Positions 1 to 11,525 of a DNA stretch of 64,000 nt are shown one piece after another. The translations under genes were made by a program, and so were the position numbers. Origin of the DNA: Nepenthes gracilis (taxonomy: Eukaryota; Streptophyta; Magnoliopsida; Caryophyllales; Nepenthaceae); contig BSYO01000004.1 of NCBI GenBank assembly GCA_033239525.1, forward strand, positions 27,194,037-27,258,036, given 5' to 3'. Below the pieces are notes generated by a model that ran no database searches, was not told where the DNA came from, and worked only from the letters and a program-made list of their open reading frames with translations. Each line of letters begins with the position of its first letter. The stretch's first letter is position 1.

Positions 1-1679
1 ATTTCTAATGGTTACTATGAACCCCATATAGTTTCTAACCAATAAAATATCAACAAATATAGATATAGAAAGACAAAATCATCAACAGAAGGTTCAATAT
101 ATAAATTAATCTTTACCGGACTAATATAAATAAATATGTATTATTGCTTAAAAAAATTCAATATCACTTTGAAAGATATTCTGCTGAGTATTTCATTATA
201 ATTTGGATTCTATTAGGGTGTCATTATACAATAGTGATCTACTCCCATATTACTTAATGATTTGAAATAATTCTTATTATCCTGCAATACGTTGATAATA
301 ATTATTAAAATTTTTAAATTTCTTATAAGGAAGCTTTTTTACCCAATTCACCTTAGGAGAAATATTCTCAAAGAATGCAACATTTTGTAATTATATTCAG
401 TCACACTTTCAATGGTTTGCTCACTAATAAGCATTTACAATAGGCCATGGTCTTAAATAAATTAGATAGATCAAGTTGTATGCTCATCCATACCTCATTA
501 AACAAAAAATTACTCATATTGAAGGTCTATTTAATTCACATACTATAATTAGTGAAGCATCTCTTCAAAAAATAAAAAATAAAAAATAAAAAAATTAAGT
601 CATCATTGACCTAGCTGATATTTAACAATGACTACTTCTCCACATGGTTTTTTTTTTTTAATTATTTTTTACTAAACATTGTTCGTAAATTAGCAAATTT
701 ATTTAATGAGTGAGCCTAATTATAATTCTACAGCCAACCTATTAATAAGAGCTTACCAATATACTATAGCCTAACTTGTAATAAATTCATCTTGCTAAAA
801 GTGGAACTAATGAATATTACTATCAACATAACTACATGTGCTAAACTTAACATCTATTATCATAACATTAGTAATAATATTTTCAAAACAATACATGTCA
901 GTTTTATAATTCACACCAATATTATAACAATAATAGCTAAGTTGAAACCTAAATTTAGAAGAACAAACGCTGGACCAAGCCTTATGGTTTATGTGAATAT
1001 CATGTGTTGTACTCTTTTAAATCTCCCACAATTATATACTTATTCTTATCATATAACTTATTTGTTTCTAAATGATTTTTATAAAGACACTTCTAAATCA
1101 AAGCATGTTTATTATTTAACTTCAGGCCTATCTATTTCTTGTTGATGCTTTAAAAGAATTTAATAGGAACCTCATATAATAAATAATTACAATCTCAAGG
1201 AATTGTATATAAAAGTACCAATAACAATTATCATATATTAAAATATATCTAAAAAAGTTAAAATTTTTAATTTTATGTGTACAATTAAGTTAAAAATTTT
1301 CATGAGAAATTCATCGAAGAAAGAATCGCATTCTCTTTGAAATTATTATATAATTCAATACAAAGGTGCACACTTCTCCGATCAAATTCAAGGCTCTTAA
1401 TAGTTTTTGTTGAATGTTTTTTTATTTTTTAAATTTTTTTCCTAAACTACCTGAATTTCTCAATGACTTCATACTTGTGTTTCAACAAGAACACATATTC
1501 ATATTTTGAGAAATCATTAATAATGGAGAATATATAATGTGTAGTTCTTTAATTTGTGCAATTTATTCTTGGACCGTTTCTAAATGAATTTGAGGGTCTT
1601 CATCCCAAAATATACTTGAATTAATGCATAAGTTTGCTTGAGCTGATCATTACTCAAGAACACTGCTTGAAGTACACTA
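1..1679. other. AT-rich intergenic DNA, no gene seen
   Basis: The stretch is strongly AT-rich, with homopolymer runs and stops in every frame. The one longer open frame (792-1145) has a composition dominated by Ile, Asn and Thr and no recognisable motif, as expected from AT-rich noncoding DNA. I see no transposon ends, RNA gene or conserved protein fragment here. Confidence 0.6.
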
Positions 1680-2541
1680 TCCATCTAAATCTAAGTGATC
1701 ATTTCTAATCCTCTCAAAGGATTGTTTGGAGCAATCGAGCTAGACCTCAGATGAAGCCCAATGCCTCACCTCTCAAATAGGCTCCCATATCTATTATTCT
1801 TTGAACCAAACAATCAAAGAGGTATTAATTCCTCCATTTTCACACGTCCCATTTTATCAAATGTTTTACTAATCGAAGTTTCAGAAAATACCCTGTAAAA
1901 TATCCCAATCCAATAACCTCTTATATATATTTGTGGAATCCAGTATTTACAATTTATTAGTTTAGGGTTTGCTACATAAGTCATTGAATTAAATTTATTT
2001 TTTAAGTATACAACATTAACGTCGTTAGTAGAGATAAATTAAAATTTTGGTCAATTTTTTAAAGTTTTCAACTTTCATTTGTTTTTTTACTCTTTTTTTA
2101 AGAAAATTATTTTATATAAAATAGGGTAAATACTAGGACAAATGTGCACTACAGCCACTTCATAAAAGATAATCAAGCAATTACTGACCATAAGGATAAT
2201 GCCAGCTAGGGGGTTAACCCCCAAACTATCCAGCACTAGGTCCCATAGTTGTCTAGGACCAAAAGGTGGCCCACATGACAAGTTACCTTGGTAGAGTAGA
2301 AAACCAATTTGTAATGGTCGAACTCCAACCTCCCCATACGAAGACTCCAAGAAAAGGGTCCCACTGAAAGCCACTTTGAGAAGGACACTTGTGTAGAAGT
2401 ACTTTTTATTATTGTCCATTTTTAATTTTTAAATATTTTACAAGTCATTTTATTTTTTCAAAGATTTTACCAAGAAAATGGGCTAACCTATGCTAGGGGC
2501 ACAACCCACGATTTTAAAGTTCAGATATCATATAGTAAGAT
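1680..2541. repeat. Duplicated block, left copy (partner 26994-27706)
   Basis: From about 1680 the sequence matches 26994 onward nearly base for base, starting at the shared words CCATCTAAATCTAA and CTCTCAAAGGATTGTTTGGA and continuing to the shared word TAGTAAG just before the LTR at 2543. The left copy has about 190 bp (roughly 2210-2400) that the right copy lacks. Each copy lies on the 3' side of an ent-kaurene oxidase gene, so I infer it is part of the same duplicated segment that carries the P450 copies. No coding content is recognised. Confidence 0.8.
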
Positions 2542-2542
2542 A

Positions 2543-3425
2543 TGTTCTGTCCGAAACAAAGGCCCAAAGAGACTCAAAGCCCAGCCCATGAAACAACTAC
2601 CTGAGGAGCAGTTGAGGCCGAGCACTGCAGAGCGGCCTACGTAGCGGCCCACGTTCGATAGCTAATGGGCACCATCTGCAACTCATTAATACTGCTGCCA
2701 GGGAACAGCGGAAGAATAGGAGAAGCGAGTCAATAAGGAAGCAGTTAGCGCTGCAAGCCGCGACTCAAGAGGCTACCTCTAGTTGTTCCGCCAATCCCAA
2801 CTCGAGGGGTAGACCAAGCGTGGTCGGCAGCACTCAGTGGTCTACCTGCCACCACTAAATGACAACTGACGAGCTGGCAACTGCAGACAGCAATCAGCGG
2901 CCAACGAACCCTTACAATAGGAATTCTCGCGCCCAAAGCCCCTTGCCAAGGGACCTATAAAATCCTTCTTCTTCTATAGAGAGGAGGATCAGATCCTAGA
3001 TAATTGACTCAGCGTCACTAACCTTAGGCTCCACCACCATCTTCCAAATCCAAATTTCTCAGCCTTCTCAAGCGACAAAAGTCAGCCACCCGTCGCGGTG
3101 CATACAAGGAGCTAGGCCGCCCATTATCCGCTAATTAATCTCCCATACAAGCATTCACGCACTACCCACGCATTCAAGCATAATTCTGCGCACCTCTAAG
3201 CGTGCGCTTCATTTTCGTTTATTGTGAAAAATTGCTAACTTGAGCGTCAGAGTGTCATTGGTGGGAGAAATCATCCCGGATCCCTGACCTCTTATTCATT
3301 GATTATGTTGTGCAGGTCCCAGGTTAATAGAGACGGAGACCAGACCCTTTCGCGACCACCTTCGGACGGCGAGGAATCCGAAAGCTCTCTAATCCATACA
3401 GCAACCAAGGATCTAGAATGTAACA
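2543..3425 (+). repeat. 5' LTR of plus-strand Tat element
   Basis: The LTR starts TGTTCTGTCCG at 2543 and ends ATGTAACA at 3425, immediately before the primer binding site. That gives 883 bp with TG...CA ends. A TATAAAA box at 2956-2962 is followed by a pyrimidine-rich leader, the usual U3-R arrangement. No matching 3' LTR exists downstream, because the element is cut at about 7155. Confidence 0.75.
2956..2962 (+). promoter_or_regulatory. TATA box in LTR U3
   Basis: TATAAAA lies about 410 bp into the 883-bp LTR and is followed by a CT-rich segment, as expected for the retrotransposon promoter. The assignment rests on position only. Confidence 0.45.
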
Positions 3426-3444
3426 TTGGCGCCGTCTGTGGGAA
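3426..3444 (+). other. Primer binding site of plus-strand Tat element
   Basis: TTGGCGCCGTCTGTGGGAA directly follows the LTR end. A near-identical motif is seen in reverse complement next to the opposing LTR at 12871-12888, which supports both LTR boundaries. Confidence 0.75.
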
Positions 3445-3495
3445 CGAGACAAGAAGCCTAGCGTCTCCTTCTCACCTTCATTCTTAAACGATAAA

Positions 3496-5040
3496 ATGTT
3501 GAATACCAGGGCACAAGCCAGTGTCCCAACAAGAGATGCTACCGCCTGTAGTGAAGACCCCTTAGTGGGTAGCCACATGGACATCCGTCGAGAGCTCGAC
3601 GTTCACTGCCTAGCCACGGACATGGGCGATATGAAGCCGATGATCTAGGCTCTCTGCAACCGAATAGGAACCACATGGAGAGGCTGTCCCTCCAGCATCC
3701 CAAGCGTCCTCCTCCAGGAAAGGAAGGCGTCGCGTAGCAACCCTGAGGAGAAAATCAGATCGGCCTGACGACGTCAGGGTCCAGGCGGCCTTCGGCTTAA
3801 GGGTCCAGTCTATGGCTTAGCGCCATCCTAGCTGGGACAAGCGGGGGGAGAGCCCTGAGTGGCATAACCCTCGTAACTCCCGCGATCAAGGAAGGCCAAC
3901 CGCTGCAGACTGCAGTAGTGAGCGGCCACCCCACGCAAGAAGCCGCCACAACTGACAAGTCCAGCCATGCCAGCAGGACCACACGGAACTCTGTGACATC
4001 ATCAACGCGCAGAGAGGGGCATTCGATCCGCCGATGGAGGAGAAGGTCAAAGTACTGTGGGATCTCCTCCACAAGGAGAGACCCGTACGATCCTCCGCTG
4101 ACCTACGAATGTCACCCTTCGCCATGGATTTGCGGACTCAGCCTCTCCCTCACAAGTTCAAGATGACTGTGCTGGAAGGGTATGACGGGAGCAAGGACCC
4201 GATGGATCATCTGAATTACTTCCATACCCACCTGTCCCTTTAGGGGGCGAGTGAGGCCATGATGTGCCAGTACTTTCCTATTACCCTTAGAGGGGATGCA
4301 CTGCTTTGGTTTCACGGCCACCCACCAAACTCCATTCGCTCTTTTGATGAGCTCGTGGGCTGCTTCTTGAGTCAGTTCGCCTCCAGTCGGAGGGAAGAGA
4401 AACAGCCGTAGCACCTAGTCTGCCTCCGTCAAAGGTTGGACAAAAGTCTCAAGTGATTCTTCAACCGCTTCATCGCTGAGACGCGCCGGATTGCCCAGCT
4501 CTCTGACAAGTTGAAACTCAACGCCTTTGTTGCTACGTTGGCAGTGGGGGACTTTTTTAAGCACTTGTCGCATCGGCGCCCCTAGTCCTTTCGGGAGGTC
4601 GAAGCCATCGTCTGAGCCTACATCTCAGTGGAGGAGGCAAACGAGGCGAAGCGTCTCGAGCATGTAGATTGCACCCAGAAATTCCCAGACCTACCACCGA
4701 AAAGAACGACGATGATAGTCGCTTCCCGGAGCGCTGCAAGTAGCCACGCCCTCCGCCAGGATCAAGGAGGGATCACGGACCAACATCCCTGACTCCTCTG
4801 AACGATACTTGTGCGAACATCCTGATGCGAATCTGGGATAAAAAATTCTTCAAGTGACCGAAGACGCCGAAGGGCCCGAGCGGTAGTGACCAGACAAAGT
4901 ATTGCCGGTATCATTGCTGCCTCAGACGTTCAATGGAGAATTGACGAACCTTACAACAGGAGATCGAGGACTTGATTCGCCGTGGACACCTTAAACGGTT
5001 TGTGAAAAGTTCAGGGCAGGCCCCCGCAACCTTGAGAGGC
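3496..5040 (+). pseudogene. Decayed gag of plus-strand Tat element
   Basis: An ATG at 3496 opens a gag-like frame (MLNTRAQAS...). The conserved gag core is clear from 4034, with signatures such as PFAMDLRTQPLPHKFK, LEGYDGSKDPMDHL and a later SRREEKQ stretch. In this family the domain forms the capsid-like particle. The frame is broken by TAG at 4241-4243 and 4409-4411, TGA near 4454, TAG near 4583, TGA near 4614 and more stops downstream. Most fit C-to-T changes in CAG or CGA codons. It cannot make a functional Gag. Confidence 0.75.
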
Positions 5041-5079
5041 GAGGCCAGCTAGCCTCCCAGGAACCGTACAGCCACCGGT

Positions 5080-5663
5080 GTGATCAACATGACCTCAACC
5101 GCGACGACCAAGAGCACCAGGCAGAAACAGCCGAAGCCAACTTCCAGCAGCAAAAGAGTAAAGATAGGGAATAGGAGTGATGTCATTAGCTTTAGTAACA
5201 ACGATATAGCCCTTGTAACCTTCCCCAATACCGATCCCTTTGTTATATCCGCACTCGTCTTAGATGGTACAGCTGACTATCAACTGAGACGAGTTTTCAT
5301 TGATAATTGAAGCTCGCGAAATTTGTTGTATCTTAGTGCCTTTTTAAGCTTGGATTGAAACGAAACTAGATAAAAGCGACTAATGGACCTCTACACGGCC
5401 TGGACAATGAGCTTGTACTGGTGCAGGGGATAGTCCGGCTAGAGATCATGATGGGGACTTACCCACGCACCGCGATGCGAGAACTAATGTTCCTTGTCGT
5501 CGATCTGCTGTCTGTTTACAACGCTATTCTGGGCAGGCCCTTCCTCACAGCCTTCGGGGCCGTTACTTCGATTCTCCATCTAAAGATGAAGTTCCTAATC
5601 CCGTGCAGCATGGGAGAAGTGTTAGGAGACCAAGCGATGGGACGGACGTGGTACTTGTCCTAA
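5080..5663 (+). pseudogene. Decayed protease region of plus-strand Tat element
   Basis: The region encodes RSDVISFSNNDIALVTFPN and then RRVFIDN, where the family has the aspartic protease active site (D-N/G-G/S). The codon after DN is TGA where homologues have Gly. A later open stretch (5421-5663) carries VDLLSVYNAILGRPFL, the conserved protease C-terminal part that precedes RT. At least one frameshift separates the two halves. The role would have been Gag-Pol cleavage; it is now inactive. Confidence 0.7.
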
Positions 5664-5672
5664 GTTGCCCTC

Positions 5673-7155
5673 GTGGTGCCAGATCACCTGGGCGAAGATC
5701 TAGATCTTCGCGACGAAGTCATGCTGCAGCATGCCCAGTCAGGGGAAGCAACCGAAGCAATCCTTCTGGATCCTGCCAAGCCAGAAAAGTGCATACATGT
5801 GGGCAGCTCTCTCCCGCCTGCTGATCGTGATCGATTAATCACCTTCCTGCGAAGGAACCCCGATGTGTTCGCCTGGATTCCTGCCAACATGCTTGGGATA
5901 ACAGCCGGATTGATGGTCCACAGGCTGGGCCTCGATCTCGGCCACAAGCCTATATGGCAAAACCGCAGGAACCATTCTTTTGAGAAGCTGGTCGCCATAA
6001 GGGATGAGGTAAAAAGACTCTTGGACGCTTGATTCATTCGGGAGATCCAATACCCAGATTGGTTATCTAACGTCATGCTGGTGAAGAAGAGTAACAGCAA
6101 ATGGCGAATGTGCATGGACATCATCGATGTGAATAAGGCTTGCTCAAAAGACAGCTTACCTCTCCCTCGGATCGATCAGCTAGTGGACTCCACGTCTAGG
6201 CATGAGCTCTCGAGCTTCATGGATGCCTACTCTGGTTACAACCAGATTAGGATGCACCTGAATGACGAGGAGTATACCTCCTTCATGACCGACCAGGGGA
6301 CGTACTGCTATAAGGTAATGCCCTTCGACCCCAAGAACGCTGGGACAGCCTATCAGGACCTGGTGAATATGATGTTTGAAGCTCATATTGAAAAAAAACG
6401 TGGAGGTATACGTTGGCGATATGCTTGTAAAAGGTAGGGTTGCTGGCAACCACATCCGTGAACTAGAGGATGCCTTCTAGGTTCTACGGGCTCATAGGAT
6501 GAGATTCAACCCTGCCAAATGCGCATTCGGGGTGACCTCTGGAAAGTTTCTAGGCTTCATCGTATCACAGCATAGCATAGAAGAAAATTCGGAGAAAATC
6601 AAGGCTATCCTCGACATGAATCCTCCGCAAACGGTGAATGAAGTACAAAAACTCATGGGACGACTGGCGGCCCTCTCACGATTCCTTGCCAAATCCACAG
6701 AGAAGTCTTGCCCTTCTTCAGGGCACTTAGGGGGATGAAATCGTTTAGATTCCGGTGGACCGAGGAATGCAAGGAAGCCTTCAAAGAGCTCAAAGCATAC
6801 CTCATCAACCTGCCTCTCTTGAGCTCGCCGTGTGTGGGTGAGGACCTATACCTTTACTTGGCTGCGTCAGGCACTGCACTCAGTTCCGTGTTAGTCAGAG
6901 AACACAAGAGAGTGCTGTAGCCAATGTACTACGTAAGCAGAGTACTGACTGATATGGAGACCCGCTATCCGCAAGCCGAAAGGATCGCGCTGACACTCAT
7001 CTATTCAGCGCGGAAGCTGCGGCTCTACTTTCAAGCACACCGAATCATTTCTCTAACGGATCAACCTCTGAAGTCGATCCTATAGAAGCCAGAGACCTCC
7101 GGGCGACTGGTCAAGTGTGTCATAGAATTGGGAGAATTCGACGTAGAATCCTGAC
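5673..7155 (+). pseudogene. Decayed reverse transcriptase and RNase H of plus-strand Tat element
   Basis: RT is recognisable from FAWIPANM (about 5868) through KWRMCMDIIDVNKAC, FMDAYSGYNQIRM and FMTDQGTYCYKVMPF. The catalytic motif reads YVGDM near 6413 instead of YVDDM, and one extra A in a run of A residues near 6398 shifts the frame just before it. The connection and first RNase H follow (KCAFGVTSGKFLGFIV, VQKLMGRLAALSRFL, RWTEECKEAFKELKAYL). In-frame TAG stops sit at 6918 and 7083. The homology ends abruptly after GEFDVE at about 7155, before the second RNase H. Confidence 0.8.
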
Positions 7156-7429
7156 CTCAGCCATCCCTCTTTTGAGCCTCTTGGCATTGAACCAAGGCTT
7201 TGTTTTACGGACGGATGAAAATCCTCCCGACTTAGGGGCAATCTAGATCATTTCACTTTTTGAAATGTTGTGCATGAAAACACTCATATGAATGAACACA
7301 CAATATTGTAAAAATAATTAATTTTATTAAGTGAAAACACAATACATGTACAAGCATTCTTTATGGTGTGTGTATGTGCCTTACCTAGGCTAGTGTTGTC
7401 CTAATGATAATATTTTCTGAGGTTGGCGA

Positions 7430-8679
7430 TGTTCTGGTCCGCAGGACCAACTTGTTGTCCTGAGTGCGAAACTTGTACGCTCCATTTCAGAGGACTGCTG
7501 AGACGAGAAATGGCCCTCCCAGCCCGGGGAGAGTTTGTTCCTACTCGCGGCCTTTCCTGCAGCCTCTACGCTCTATAGGATCAGGTTTCCAACCTCAAGT
7601 GGGCTTGCCTTTACCCGCTTATTGAGTATTGTGCAATACGTTATTGGTACACTGCAGTTCTCAAGCGCACCACGTCACAGACTTCTGGGAGCAAGTCTAG
7701 GCATTTCCTGAGTCTCTAGGAGTTGGTAGTCGGATTGAAGCATTTGACCCGTAGGCAGGTAAGTCCTACTTCGACGGGGACGACTGCTTTAACCTCGTAG
7801 TAGAGGTTGAAGAGTGTCTTCTACATCAGTTCCTATGAGGTCGTTCGATATGACCAGAGCACGGCAGGCAACTCGTTGACTCGGGAGCCCCCTCCATCTT
7901 CCAATATGGTCTTCAACCCGTGCAGTAGCATAAAGTTGGTGACTTCGATCTACCCGTTCGCCTAAGGGTATACTACAGACATGTGCATCAGCCATGTTTG
8001 CAAGCTTACACAATACTTGGTGAGTCATTTGTCGGTGAATTGGGTTCCATTGTTAGTTATTATGACCTCGAAAATCCTAAAACGGCAAACGATGTTCTTG
8101 TGGAGGAACTCCATTACGTTCTGCTCGGTGATCCGTGCCAGGGGAACCGCTTCTACCCACTTAGTGAAGTAGTCAATGCCACTAATAAGGAATTTTTTTT
8201 GTCTAGAGGCCAAGGGCAGGGGTCCAAGGATATCGAGCTCCCACTGCGAGAACGGCCACGGAGATTAAGGCTGTGTAGCTTCGTGTGAGGCTGATGAGCC
8301 ATGGTCCCATGAACTCGATAGCTCTCACACTTCTTCACGAATTCCAGGGAATCTGATTTTATGATGGGTCAGAAAAGACCTTATCACATGATCTTGAATG
8401 CAATGTTTTTTCCTCCGATGTGCGAATCACATACACCGAGGTAGACTTTGCTCAACGCATGCTTAGCTTCCTCATGGGTTAGGCATTTTAGGTAGGGGTG
8501 GAATGCCCCCGCAGATATATCCTACCATCGAGGATTGTATACCAGCCTGCTATCTTCTTGATCTGCTTAACCTTGTCGGTGTTCATAGGTAATGTTTCAT
8601 CCGTCAGATACCTGTGGTACATGGTCATCCAATTGTCGCCTTCGTCAACCTGCAGTACTTTCTGGTCTGAACCGTCCAC
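7430..8679 (-). pseudogene. Decayed integrase of minus-strand Tat element
   Basis: Minus-strand fragments include GWYTILDGRIYLRGHS (N-terminal zinc-binding region, 8488-8679), YFTKWVEAVPLARITEQNV with NNGTQF (catalytic core, 8025-8213), then ELPAVLWSYRTT and the C-terminal part ending near 7430. Integrase would join cDNA to host DNA. The N in NNGTQF occupies the position of the second catalytic Asp in related integrases, which suggests active-site loss as well as frame damage. Confidence 0.75.
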
Positions 8680-8766
8680 ACTAGGTGCGGCAAGGATTTT
8701 CTAGAGGCTCCTGGCATACTACTCCTGAGATCTTGTAGTTGTGTCCCTAGCCAACTGATTAACTTT

Positions 8767-10620
8767 CTAGTTTTCGGCTTTGGGTACATGTTCGATCTTA
8801 AAACGTTCGAACGCTAGGATCTGGAGTTTTGCTTTTGCTAGATATTTTGCGAACTGAGGGTTCGATACCTCGAAGGCTCCTTTGATTTGATTGACCACTT
8901 GCTCCGAGTCACTGAGTATGACCAGTGACTTGATAAAGCACTCATTTGCCAAATGAAATCCCGCAAGAAGGGCTTTATATTCTGCTACGTTATTGGTGGT
9001 AGGAAAAGTCAGCGTGGTAGAGTACTTGATCTCTGTCCCATCTGAAGTTCTAAGCACGACTCCAACTCCGCTGCCTATCTTGGTGGATGATCTGTCAACA
9101 TTCAGGATATATGATGGAACGTCCGGTGCCTCCAAGCTCTTCGACCTGTGTGGGTCGTCTAGAATTGGGGTTGCTGATTCGACAGTAAAGTCTGCCAGAA
9201 CTTAACCCTTAAGGGCCGGTCGTGGCCGGAACTACATGTTAAACTCTCTCAACTCTATAACCCGCTTGACTAGCCGCCTAGAGGTCTCCACTTTTCGTAG
9301 GATCGACTTCAAGGATTGATTCGTCAGAACGACGACCCGGTGAGCTTGGAAGTAGGGCTATAACTTCCGCGTCGAATAGAAGAGGGCTAGTGCAATCCTC
9401 TTCACATGCGGGTAACAAGTCTCCACATCTGTCAATACTCTACTCACGTAGTACAATGGTCGCTGCGTGCCCTCGTACTCTCTGACGAGCACTGAGCTGA
9501 GCACCGTGTTTGATGTGGCTAGGTAGAGGTACAAGTCCTTGCCCGCAAATGGTAAGCTCAGGAGAGGTGGGATAGCGAAGTACGCCTTGAGCTCTTTGAA
9601 TGCTTTCTCGCACTCATCGTCCACCGAAATTTGGACGCTTTTGTTCCTCTAAGCACCTTAAAGAAGAGTAAGTACTTCTCCGAGGACATAGCTAGGAACC
9701 GCAATAGGACTGCCCGCTGTCCCGCGAGCTTTTGAACTTTCTTCACGGTCCACAGAGGGTTCATGTCACTGATGGCTATGATCTTCTCCAGGTTTGCTTC
9801 TATGCTGTGTCAGGACACCATGAAGCCTAAGAACATTTCGGAGGTTACCTGGAACACAAATTTGGCCAGGTTGAGCTTCATCCTGTGAGCTCGGAGTACC
9901 TGGAATTTCTCCTCTAGACCATGAACGTGGTCGTCGACTAATGTGCTCTTGACAAGCATGTCGTCGACATATACTTTGGCATTCCTTTCAATCTGGGCCT
10001 CGAACATTTTGTTCACGTGGCGCAGGTAAGTTGCCCCGGCGTTCTTGAGGTCGAAGGGTATTACCTTATAACAGTATGTTCCCTAGTTGGTCATAAAAGA
10101 GGTGTGCTCTTCATCATCCGAGTCCATCCTGATATGGTGTAACCTGAGTAGACATCCATGAAACTCAGGAGCTCGTGCACGGACGTGGAATTCACCAATT
10201 GATTGATTTGAGGGAGCGAAAAGCTGTCTTTGAGACATGTTTTATTCACGTCAGTAAAGTCCATGCACATCCGCCACTTGCCATTACTTTTCTTCACGAG
10301 CATGACGTTCGATAGTCAGTTTGAGTACTGGACCTCTCTAATGAATTCAGCGTTTAGCAATCTCTTTATTACTTCATTATGGCTATTAGTTTCTCGACGG
10401 AGTGGGTCCTGTGCTTTTGTCTGATGGGCTTGTGATCGGGATTGAGACCCAACTTGTGGACCATTATTCGGGTCGGTATCTCGAGCATGTCGGTAGGGAC
10501 CCACGTGAACAAGTTAGAGTTCTTCCGGAGAAAGCTGATTAGTCGACTGCGGTTGGTCTTAATGAGAGAGCTGCTGATGTGTATGCACTTCTCCGACTCA
10601 GCAGGGTCCAAAGGGATCAC
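8767..10620 (-). pseudogene. Decayed RT and two RNase H domains of minus-strand Tat element
   Basis: RT motifs read KWRMCMDFTDVNKTC, FMDVYSGY and VYVDDMLVKS, so the catalytic YVDD is retained here, unlike in the plus-strand partner. The first RNase H follows (ECEKAFKELKAYF, GKDLYLYLATSNTVLSSVL). A second, archaeal-type RNase H lies at 8767-9135, with NVDRSSTKIGSGVGVVL and NVAEYKALLAGFHLA. Two RNase H domains are diagnostic of the Tat lineage. The pieces lie in different frames and contain stops. Confidence 0.8.
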
Positions 10621-10719
10621 TTTGGTTACTTCTCCTTACTGGGCATGCTATAGCGTGGCTTTGTTAGGGAGATCCAAGTCTTCTTCCATGCAATCCAGTG
10701 CCATATGGGGTGGGAAACT

Positions 10720-11298
10720 TCATTTTAGATGAGGGATCGAAGTAACAGTCCCGAAAGACATGAGTAATAGTCTGCCTAGGATAACATTGTTGACAGATGG
10801 GAGTTCGATGATAAGGGACATTTGCTCTCGCATTGCAATATGCGGGTAAGTTTCCATCATGATCTCTAGTTGGACTACTCCCTGTTCTGGTACAGATTCG
10901 TTGTCCAGACCATACAGAGGGCCATCGGCCGCTTTCATCTGGCTTCGTCTCAACCCAAGCTTAAAGAAAGTATTAAGACACAGTAAATTTTGAGAGCTTC
11001 CATTATCAATAAATACTCATTTTAGTTGATAATTAACCGTACCATTTGAAACGAAGGCGGATACAATAAGGAGATCAGAATAGAAAAATGTTACATGAGC
11101 CATACCGTCACTGTTAAAGCTAATAACATCACTCCTATCCCCTACCCTCGCTCTCTTGCTGTCGTAAGTCTGCTTGAGTTGTGTCTGCTTGCTACTCTTG
11201 GTCGGCGCAGTTGAGATCATGTTGATTACGCCAAAGGCCATACGAATCATTGAAAGCTTGCTCGCCTTGTCTTCTGAGGCAGCGGGGGCACACCCCAA
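10720..11298 (-). pseudogene. Decayed protease region of minus-strand Tat element
   Basis: The minus-strand segment encodes RVGDRSDVISFNSDGMAHVTF, matching the protease entry of the plus-strand element, and then ELPSVNNVILGRLLL near 10780. The catalytic stretch between them is frame-disrupted around 11000. It is assigned by collinearity with the other Tat copies in this window. Confidence 0.65.
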
Positions 11299-11525
11299 GC
11301 CCTTCCCGAACCGTTTGAGGTGTTCGCAGTGGATCAGGTCTTCTATATCCTACTGCAGGGTTCGATAGTTCTCCGTAGAATGTCCTAGGCAGTGGTCGTA
11401 CTGGCAATATTTCGTCTGGTCTCCACTGCTTGGGCCCTTTGGTGCTTTCGGCCACTGAAAGAACTTTTTGTCCTGGATCTGTATCATGATGTTTGCGCGG
11501 GTATCGTTCAGGGGAGTTAGGGACG

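Larger units (their letters stand above)
2543..7155 (+). mobile_element. Truncated Tat-type Ty3/gypsy retrotransposon (plus strand)
   Basis: The element reads 5' LTR, primer binding site, gag, protease, reverse transcriptase and first RNase H in plus orientation, then stops at about 7155. The second (archaeal-type) RNase H, integrase and 3' LTR are absent. Gag and pol match the Tat lineage of Ty3/gypsy elements, which normally carries two RNase H domains. The reading frames contain many stops, mainly TAG where the related copies have Gln and TGA where Arg is expected, plus frameshifts. At about 7155 the sequence turns directly into the 3' end of a second, minus-strand Tat element. It is a dead fragment. 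Confidence 0.85.

Noticed and set aside
792..1145. 117-codon open frame on the plus strand
   Set aside because: The composition follows the AT-rich DNA, there is no motif and no homologous stretch in the duplicated blocks.
2087..2419. 110-codon open frame on the minus strand
   Set aside because: It spans the 190-bp indel between the duplicated blocks and is not conserved in the other copy.
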